The position numbers and the translations under genes are program-made. Below the pieces are notes generated by a model that ran no database searches, had not been told where the DNA came from, and saw nothing but the letters and a program-made list of their open reading frames with translations. 64,000 nucleotides of DNA from JADKIH01 sp031417555 (GTDB lineage Bacteria > Bacteroidota > Bacteroidia > AKYH767-A > 2013-40CM-41-45), in NCBI GenBank assembly GCA_031417555.1, contig JANOVV010000112.1, forward strand, positions 1 to 64,000, written 5' to 3'. Shown piece by piece: positions 25,879-31,030 of this stretch. Position 1 is the stretch's first letter; each line of letters opens with the position of its first letter.

Positions 25879-26022
25879 ATGTCACACGAAAATAGCCACT
25901 CAGGAGAAAATAAAAAGAGTATATGGTATACATATTTTGGGATTGGAGGAGCTTCAGCTTTTGCTTTTTTATGGATTCTGCTTTTACTTTTCTGGATTTT
26001 TGGAGTACTTAAATGGGGATAA
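25879..26022 (+). CDS. Small single-pass membrane protein, 47 aa
   Basis: An open frame starting with ATG and ending in TAA just before the convergent glucosaminidase gene. The N-terminal 16 residues are hydrophilic (MSHENSHSGENKKS), followed by a glycine/alanine-rich helix and a strongly hydrophobic helix (FLWILLLLFWIFGVL) ending in KWG. The promoter-like elements in front and the sensible protein composition make it likely to be real. It resembles small subunits of membrane complexes, but I do not recognise a family. Confidence 0.55.
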   Translation: MSHENSHSGENKKSIWYTYFGIGGASAFAFLWILLLLFWIFGVLKWG

Positions 26023-26025
26023 TTA

Positions 26026-26700
26026 TTAAATCACTGGCAAAACTTGTTTTTTCTTAGCCATATTTTTAATTTTTTTCACATATAAGGTATCTTCAGCATA
26101 GCAATTTCCCAAAAAAACTAAGTAACGTTCAGTTAGCTTAAAACTTTTGTCTTGCCAGTATTTATAATCCTTAATACAATCTTCCCAGGATTGGTAAACG
26201 GCATAGTTATTTTGGTCCTTATATTTTTTTAATTCCGATTGTTTTCCTTTTATAATTAAATTGGAAGAAGGAAGAAAAATTCCAATAGCTGTGGTAGAAC
26301 GTTTATAAGGATATCGCATACCTAAAAGATTATTCGTTCTTTTAGTCAGGTATGAATTGAGATGACCGGATTCAATCATAATCTGAGCAAAGACTTGTTC
26401 CTGACAAATAATATGATTTAAATCTAGTTCTTTACGTAGATTTTCTTCGTTTAATATTTTGGAAAATTTAGAATTGATTTTTTCTAAATTAAATTTTTTC
26501 TTTTTTGTAGTATTGAAAGAGAAATCATTGAATGTAAAAATGAAAATGAAAATAAAGAAGAAAAATAAAAAAATGCTATTCCGTTTTCTTAATGAATATG
26601 TTTTTGCAGGATGCATATAGTTTTCGCAGCATGAATTCATGCAGACCCAATAATCGTTCTCTTTGCAAATTTTTCTTGAATGACAACAGCTCGTTTTCAT
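26026..26700 (-). CDS. Glucosaminidase-domain (GH73-like) membrane-anchored protein
   Basis: 224-aa protein. The N terminus is cysteine-rich (CCHSRKIC ... CMNSCC, residues 5-25), possibly a small metal-binding segment, followed by one very hydrophobic helix (about 43-60, FLFFFFIFIFIFTF). The rest is a mannosyl-glycoprotein endo-beta-N-acetylglucosaminidase-like domain: IICQEQVFAQIMIESGHLNSYLT carries the catalytic glutamate (IESG), followed by NNLLGMRYP and AVYQSWEDCIKDYKYWQ. The expected role is peptidoglycan hydrolysis at the inner-membrane/periplasm face. It is convergent with the 47-aa gene (three bases between). Confidence 0.8.
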   Translation of the reverse strand: MKTSCCHSRKICKENDYWVCMNSCCENYMHPAKTYSLRKRNSIFLFFFFIFIFIFTFNDFSFNTTKKKKFNLEKINSKFSKILNEENLRKELDLNHIICQEQVFAQIMIESGHLNSYLTKRTNNLLGMRYPYKRSTTAIGIFLPSSNLIIKGKQSELKKYKDQNNYAVYQSWEDCIKDYKYWQDKSFKLTERYLVFLGNCYAEDTLYVKKIKNMAKKKQVLPVI

Positions 26701-27009
26701 CTTTTTTATTATTTATGAAGCGCATTTGGCAATACATGGCTGTATATCAATTTCAAAAATAAAAGTAGGGTTTTGATGGGATAGGGTAAACCTTATTTGG
26801 CGAAAAGCTAATTAGTAATAGGTTAATGGTCAATCAACATTGGTTAACGATACCAGGCAAGTATTTTTTATCAAATTAAAATATAAGCCAAAAAGAAGGA
26901 ATTTAAAATTTATCTTTTTTATTATTCTAAAATAACACTTTATATATAATTTAGCTTGAACATTAGATAATGTTGAAATAGGCTAATATGGTTAATTTAG
27001 TTTAAAAAG
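26701..27009. other. Intergenic region, no gene seen
   Basis: No convincing gene. One small perfect inverted repeat (AACATT/AATGTT, 26959-26974) lies here. Its central 12-mer ACATTAGATAAT recurs at 27499-27510 in the loop of the large palindrome downstream. Confidence 0.4.
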
Positions 27010-27344
27010 TAGATTTGCCCCTAAATTACACTTAAAATGACTGTTTCGTGTCCTATAATGTATTGCATTATGTTAAACAACAGAAGTGAAGGCAAAAATT
27101 TAGGGGCTGTTAAAGCCCCCAAACATTAGTAGTAATGCTGTAATATCCATACAGCAAATGAGATCAATGCAAGTGCAATCTTTACATTGATTTTAAGGGT
27201 GAATCGAATTTCCATTTCGCTTCACTCATCATTACACTTATTAGGTAGATGGTGTCATTAGCCTAATAGCGTGCTCAATTTGTTTCTATACTGTTCGTCA
27301 GTATAGACTGTAATGGTCAGAGCAGCAAACTCTGGCCATTTTTT
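27010..27344 (+). ncRNA. Candidate structured RNA: chain of hairpins ending in a terminator
   Basis: No gene is open here. Instead seven hairpins follow each other on the plus strand: GGGGCT/AGCCCC (27103-27119), TGCTGTA/TACAGCA (27136-27156), ATCAATG/CATTGAT (27163-27191), GTGAAtCGAA/TTCGcTTCAC (27199-27225), TATTAGG/CCTAATA (27239-27268), CTATACTG/CAGTATAG (27286-27306) and an 11-bp terminator stem (27312-27340) with T-run. TAGATTTG at 27010-27017 fits the -7 consensus. The GGGGC arm can also pair with GCCCC at 27017-27021 (11-bp arms 27017-27027/27097-27107), giving two exclusive folds. RNA class unknown; not tmRNA, RNase P or SRP RNA as far as their hallmarks go. Confidence 0.4.
27312..27344 (+). 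terminator. Intrinsic terminator closing the hairpin chain
   Basis: AATGGTCAGAG (27312-27322) pairs with CTCTGGCCATT (27330-27340) with one G-U pair and a 7-base loop, followed by a run of T to 27344. Strong by shape, and not downstream of any open reading frame. Confidence 0.7.
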
Positions 27345-27362
27345 ATTCACTCAAATCTATAC

Positions 27363-27410
27363 AGGTGCGATGATGCCAATTCTATAGGATAATAGAATTT
27401 TAGTGCGCCT
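27363..27410 (+). repeat. Two-stem hairpin after the terminator
   Basis: AATTCTAT/ATAGAATT (27378-27385 with 27392-27399) forms a perfect inner stem. AGGTGC/GCGCCT (27363-27368 with 27405-27410) forms an outer stem with one G-U pair. Confidence 0.5.
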
Positions 27411-27443
27411 CACATAGTAGTAGGGGTTGTTTAATATAATGTC

Positions 27444-27589
27444 TAATTATAGGACAAAGCGGTGGGTGGCTAATTTACGGTTTTAAAGATACAAAAAAAC
27501 ATTAGATAATCTTTAAAACCGTAAATTAGCCACACAAATAAAACGCCTTTGAAATATAAATATGTTTTATTAGATTTGTCCTATAATTA
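27444..27589. repeat. Nested palindrome: 15-bp outer arms and perfect 25-bp inner stem
   Basis: The outer arms are TAATTATAGGACAAA (27444-27458) and its exact reverse complement (27575-27589). Inside, a perfect 25-bp inverted repeat (27466-27490 with 27509-27533) encloses an 18-base A-rich loop. It ends directly before the junction TATTATGTTAAGTAC (27591) and takes the place held by the 325-bp repeat in the next unit. It could extrude as a cruciform or fold as single-stranded DNA or RNA. Confidence 0.85.
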
Positions 27590-27590
27590 A

Positions 27591-27687
27591 TATTATGTTA
27601 AGTACCCATCCTACGGGTGTCGCATTAGCCCGCTCCGCAATCCCTACCGCACGTTGCAGTGCCGAGTTAGTTTTCTAGGTTTGTAAA
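27591..27687 (+). repeat. 97-bp leader repeat, copy 1
   Basis: Identical in length (97 bp, no gaps) to 28585-28681. The first 55 or so bases match at all but two positions and include the hairpin ACCCatcctacGGGT. A middle part of about 20 bases differs, and the last part (TAGGTTTGT) matches again. It ends immediately before the ATG of the first orphan gene. Confidence 0.9.
27654..27683 (+). promoter_or_regulatory. Promoter at the end of leader copy 1
   Basis: TTG (27654-27656), 19 bases, then TAGGTTTG (27676-27683): a full match to the Bacteroidota -33/-7 layout. The ATG lies four bases after the -7 box, so the transcript would be leaderless or would start inside the frame. Confidence 0.6.
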
Positions 27688-28185
27688 ATGTTTAAAATGA
27701 AAATGAATGTTGTGGATATCGATTTTGATAAACCCAAACCTATTCCTATTGAGCGTATCGCCTATCTATTCCCCAACGCTCTAAAATTAATAGAGTCTTA
27801 TGGTATAGAATATTATGATGTCGAATATCATTTTGGCGGTATTCATAGCGACTATATAAAATCTAAGTATAATTTTAATTACAATTTCAGTATTATCTAT
27901 TATTTAAAAACTACGGACGGGAAAATTAAAAATAGACAATGGTTATATGCCAATTTAAATATTTTACAATATTTAAAAATCAAATTAATGCTTCTTTCTT
28001 ATTGGTTATTTGGAGAAGAAAATGTTCAAAAGTTTACTGTATTTGTATTAGGAATAATATTCACACTTTTAATAAAATCTATTGGATGCAATGAACATAA
28101 AGAAGTTTCAAAAGATAATAAATACTATAACCAACAAGATAGTATATGTAAAGACGAAAAATTATGTAAAGAAAGATACCAATAG
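27688..28185 (+). CDS. Orphan membrane protein, cassette 1 (165 aa)
   Basis: I do not recognise this protein. It is rich in Tyr, Asn, Lys and Ile, with a soluble N-terminal part (about 1-95: PIERIAYLFPNALKLIESYG, YYDVEYHFGGIHSDYIKSKY), one transmembrane helix (about 116-134) and a charged C-terminal tail with three cysteines (C134, C154, C160). ATG codons at 27688, 27697 and 27703 are in frame; if the transcript starts a few bases downstream of the -7 box, the later ones would be used. It lies alone between two leader repeats, with no same-strand partner, which is typical of cassette-borne genes of unknown role. Confidence 0.6.
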   Translation: MFKMKMNVVDIDFDKPKPIPIERIAYLFPNALKLIESYGIEYYDVEYHFGGIHSDYIKSKYNFNYNFSIIYYLKTTDGKIKNRQWLYANLNILQYLKIKLMLLSYWLFGEENVQKFTVFVLGIIFTLLIKSIGCNEHKEVSKDNKYYNQQDSICKDEKLCKERYQ

Positions 28186-28277
28186 ACGTTACCAGAGTAT
28201 ATAAATTAGAATCTTGCTTTAACAATCACTAGAAAACAAAATCCTTCGTTTAACTGTGCGGAGTGCTAAATGAAAAA

Positions 28278-28599
28278 GTTTATTTCATTCACCCCGCTCA
28301 GATTCTTTTCTTTTTGCGAAGGGGCAAAATCAGAATCCTCGGGGGACGGTTTCGGGCTGCTCAACTCCCTTTTAATTCTGCATTTTTTCTGAAATGAAAA
28401 AAGTCTGCATCCAAAGTCGGGAGTTGAGCAGCCCGAAACCTTTCATGAAATAAATAAAGGCTGACAGTATTCCCGTTGCTATGCAATGGCCTTCCCTTCT
28501 GTACTTAGACATAATATCCGTTATAAAACTCCAACGATCTATCTTTATTTTTACGGGCGGATCGACAAGGGTCTTATAACGAATTATTATGTTAAGTAC
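28278..28599. repeat. Hairpin-rich ~325-bp repeat, copy A
   Basis: Copy A of a repeat also found at 29237-29563. In order it holds a hairpin TTTTGC..GCAAAA between CAGATTC and CAGAATC; a perfect 22-bp inverted repeat (28348-28369 with 28419-28440) with a small inner hairpin TTTTTTC/GAAAAAA in its loop; a CCGTTGC/GCAATGG hairpin; and an imperfect palindrome with CGTTATAA (28519-28526) and TTATAACG (28574-28581) as outer arms and CGATC/GATCG inside. It ends in TATTATGTTAAGTAC, shared with all other units. No protein-coding potential is apparent, and the central part is richer in GC than its surroundings. Confidence 0.9.
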
Positions 28600-28674
28600 C
28601 CATCCTACGGGTGTCGCATTATCCCGCTCCACAATCCCTTACGCACGCTCACAGAGTGAAATACTTTGTTAGGT
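28574..28674 (+). other. attC-like site between the two cassettes
   Basis: The segment runs from TTATAAC (28574-28580) to GTTAGGT (28668-28674), 101 bp. GTTAGGT fits the integron R' core GTTRRRY, and TTATAAC keeps the conserved AAC of R''. TAACGAATTATT (28577-28588) is complementary to AATACTTTGTTA (28660-28671) at 10 of 12 positions, as the R''-L''/L'-R' arms of attC sites are. The interior holds the ACCC/GGGT hairpin. Size and layout fit an attC site; absence of an integrase in the window and a poor R'' leave it unproven. Confidence 0.35.
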
Positions 28675-28681
28675 TTGTGGA
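28585..28681 (+). repeat. 97-bp leader repeat, copy 2
   Basis: Second copy of the leader at 27591-27687, same length. It ends with TTAGGTTTGTGGA directly before the ATG of the second orphan gene. Compared with copy 1 it differs mainly at bases 68-90, where AATACTTTGTTA replaces a TTG-containing stretch. Confidence 0.9.
28670..28677 (+). promoter_or_regulatory. -7 promoter box at the end of leader copy 2
   Basis: TAGGTTTG matches TAnnTTTG and lies four bases before the ATG at 28682. It overlaps the GTTAGGT core of the attC-like site. No -33 TTG lies at the right distance, so it may be weaker than copy 1. Confidence 0.5.
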
Positions 28682-29137
28682 ATGGAAACAATTTCACCTA
28701 TAACCGACCCGATGTGGAAACAAATAGCCCAACTTCACCCCGTTATTTACATAATCTTTATTGTGGCTATTGTAGTTTCAATTATTCAAAGTCTTAGAGC
28801 AAAACATTTTAGAGAACTTGCAAAAGCCGTTACACCAGAAGCATATAAAATGCTTGTAGATGAAAAGGTTGATCTTAAAGAACGCGAACTATTATTAACC
28901 ATTCAACAACATTATCCTAAAGAATTAGCAAAACAATTCACAGAAATGTTTAATAAAAGAGTTCTTGTATTAAGGAAAGATCAAAAATTCTTTAAAGAGT
29001 ATCATACTGAATTAATGCTTTTCTCAATATACATTTATGAAATATCCGAAAAAGATAAAAGAGATGAAATGTTTCAAAGATTAATACCTAAAAGTTTTAA
29101 AAAGTTTAGAAGTGATTACAAGGATTATGGCGATTGA
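28682..29137 (+). CDS. Orphan membrane protein, cassette 2 (151 aa)
   Basis: Not recognised. A hydrophilic N terminus of 19 residues is followed by one transmembrane helix (about 20-37, VIYIIFIVAIVVSIIQSL). A soluble, helical, charged cytosolic part follows (FRELAKAVTPEAYKMLVDEKVDLKERELLLTI and similar), ending in SDYKDYGD. The layout suggests an N-terminally anchored cytoplasmic protein. It has no sequence relation to the product of cassette 1, although both genes sit behind the same leader repeat and before the same type of hairpin repeat. Confidence 0.6.
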   Translation: METISPITDPMWKQIAQLHPVIYIIFIVAIVVSIIQSLRAKHFRELAKAVTPEAYKMLVDEKVDLKERELLLTIQQHYPKELAKQFTEMFNKRVLVLRKDQKFFKEYHTELMLFSIYIYEISEKDKRDEMFQRLIPKSFKKFRSDYKDYGD

Positions 29138-29147
29138 AATAATTATC

Positions 29148-29237
29148 TCTTATAGCATTATATCCTATTAAATCTTCGTAACCATATTTCAAAGCCCATC
29201 CAAATTTCTTATCGAAGGCCTCTCCTGTTAAGTTAGG
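29148..29237 (-). pseudogene. Possible remnant of a coding region
   Basis: On the minus strand this short stretch encodes a protein-like sequence (PNLTGEAFDKKFGWALKYGY followed by EDLIGYNAIRDNY) without homologue known to me. Upstream the frame runs into repeat copy B, which is not coding. It may be the 3' end of a lost cassette gene, or chance. Confidence 0.2.
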
Positions 29238-29563
29238 TTTATTTCTTTCACCCCTCTCAGATTCTTTTCTTTTTGCTGAAATAGCAAAATCAGAATCTTC
29301 GGGGGACGGTTTCGGGCTGCTCAACTCCCTTTTAAGTCTGCATATTTTGCGAAGAGCAAAACAGTCTGCATCCAAAGTCGGGAGTTGAGCAGCCCGAAAC
29401 CTTTCAGGAAATAAATAATGGCTATCTAATATTTCCGTTGCTACGCAAGCAGCCTTCCCTTCTGTACTTAGACATAATATCCGTTATAAAACTCCAACGA
29501 TCTATCTTTATTTTTTACGGGCGGATCGACAAGGGTCTTATAACGAAGTATTATGTTAAGTAC
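29237..29563. repeat. Hairpin-rich ~325-bp repeat, copy B
   Basis: Copy B of the repeat at 28278-28599. The 22-bp inverted repeat is kept exactly (29308-29329 with 29380-29401), as are CGTTATAA (29482-29489) and TTATAACG (29538-29545). The small inner hairpin differs in sequence but keeps pairing: TTTTGC-gaaga-GCAAAA here against TTTTTTC-tgaaat-GAAAAAA in copy A. The first hairpin has TTTTGCT-gaaat-AGCAAAA here. It ends in TATTATGTTAAGTAC, after which homology to the leader repeat stops, so the array appears truncated at this end. Confidence 0.9.
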
Positions 29564-29802
29564 GCTTCGGGAATTCAATAAAAATCAATCACAGTTCTAT
29601 TCCTTAATAATATCCATGAACTATTTAAATAAGCATTAAAGAATACAAAATTGCAAACGGAATAAATTAAAAAAAAGAATTGATTATTTTAAAATCCTAA
29701 TCCACTACACTGCTTCTATCAAAAATAAATAATCGTTTATATGAAATCGATAATTTCCTTAAGCATTCTATTACTGCAATATTAATTTTTTTGATACCTT
29801 TT
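29564..29802. other. AT-rich intergenic region, no gene seen
   Basis: Between the end of the repeat array and the TPR-protein gene. CGAAG (29544-29548) and CTTCG (29564-29568) could pair across the array end. Nothing else was identified. Confidence 0.4.
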
Positions 29803-31011
29803 CTATTTCTGTTCAATCATCGCTTTGATCTTCTGGTATTTTTCAGTTTCCCCTGTTCTTACGTACAATTGCTTTAAAGAAACTAATGTACCATCGTAAA
29901 TACTGATATCATCTTCCGTTAACTTTGGATTTTTATCCAATGCCTTTTCTAAATATGGTTCGGCTTGTTTAAATTTCTGATCAAATGCTTCCTTAGCTTT
30001 ATTATAGGCATCGTTTGAAGTAATTTTATTTGCCTGGTTTGCCATTTCGGCGGCTTTATTAAAATACAAGGCTCCGAGATTGAAATTCATTTCGTAGTTG
30101 TCAGGATTTATGGCAAGTCCTTTTTTATAAGCGTCTTCAGCCTTCATTAAGTATTCTTCGTAGTTCTTAGGTTTAGGAAGGTCTTTGTGATTAGCATCTT
30201 TGGGATTCGCAAGATTGTCGTATGTACTTCCTAATGCGAGATAAAGATTCTGATTGTTCGGATCTTTCTGAGTCGCTGCATTCAAGGCCATAGTAGCTTC
30301 TTCATTTTTACCGCCTGCTAATAAAATATTGATCTCACCTAACATTAGTTCTAAACTGTCAGGATATATTGTTCTGCCCGAACGAATAGTTTTCAATGCA
30401 TTGGAAGTATCATTATCTTGTTTGTAAACATTGGCAAGACTTAAATAAATTTTATCATCCGGATATTTCATTCCGATCAACTGCGAAAAATATAATTTCG
30501 TTTTTTCTTTATTGCCTGCACGCTCTGCCGAATATGCACTGTTCAATAATACAGAAGTATCACCCGGTGTCATTTTTTGAACTGTTTCAAATTCCTTAAG
30601 GGCCTTTGCAAAATCTTTTTCTTTAAAGGCATTGACTCCATTTTCAAAATACTTATTAGCTAAAAATGGAATTCTCACAAATTTAATTTCTTCCGCCCAT
30701 TCATTTTTAGGATCTTTTTCATTTGCTTTTTGAAAAGATTCAAATGCTGTTAAAAGACAATTATCACATAACTGTCCATACTTTTCATTCTTGTAAAGTG
30801 CCTGATAAATTAATCCCCGATAATACCATGTCTTGGCCATTGCTGCACTTTGTTCATTTAATATAGCTTCATCGATGGCTTCTTTCGCTTTATCGTATTG
30901 CTGATATGGCTCCTTAAAAAAATTATAAGCCGTTTGAACTTTTGCTTTTTGTCCGGAAGCATATAACACTGTAAAACAGGTTAATAACAAAAACAAACTG
31001 TTTTTTTTCAT
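29803..31011 (-). CDS. Secreted tetratricopeptide-repeat protein
   Basis: 402-aa protein with a signal peptide (1-21, ending in YASGQ) and TPR repeats over most of its length, for example AFKEKDFAKALKEFETVQKMTPGDTSVLLNSAYSA and AEDAYKKGLAINPDNYEMNFNLGALYFNKAAEM. No catalytic domain is seen; a periplasmic scaffold role is likely. It starts 19 bases downstream of gyrA on the same strand and is likely transcribed with it, a neighbourhood often seen in Bacteroidota. Confidence 0.8.
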   Translation of the reverse strand: MKKNSLFLLLTCFTVLYASGQKAKVQTAYNFFKEPYQQYDKAKEAIDEAILNEQSAAMAKTWYYRGLIYQALYKNEKYGQLCDNCLLTAFESFQKANEKDPKNEWAEEIKFVRIPFLANKYFENGVNAFKEKDFAKALKEFETVQKMTPGDTSVLLNSAYSAERAGNKEKTKLYFSQLIGMKYPDDKIYLSLANVYKQDNDTSNALKTIRSGRTIYPDSLELMLGEINILLAGGKNEEATMALNAATQKDPNNQNLYLALGSTYDNLANPKDANHKDLPKPKNYEEYLMKAEDAYKKGLAINPDNYEMNFNLGALYFNKAAEMANQANKITSNDAYNKAKEAFDQKFKQAEPYLEKALDKNPKLTEDDISIYDGTLVSLKQLYVRTGETEKYQKIKAMIEQK

Positions 31012-31030
31012 ATTTCTATTTTGCTAATTA

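Noticed and set aside
27010..27344. tmRNA, RNase P RNA or SRP RNA
   Set aside because: The GGGGCT start recalls tmRNA, but no tag frame, tRNA-like end or the conserved segments of the other RNAs were found.
28278..28599. Insertion sequence
   Set aside because: No transposase and no flanking target duplications; ends are junction motifs shared with the leader.
28372..28632. 86-aa minus-strand frame in repeat copy A and leader 2
   Set aside because: Lies wholly in hairpin-rich repeat DNA; copy B does not keep the same frame past the repeat.
27010..29563. CRISPR array
   Set aside because: Repeats are long, few and palindromic with genes between them; no short regular repeat-spacer pattern and no cas genes.
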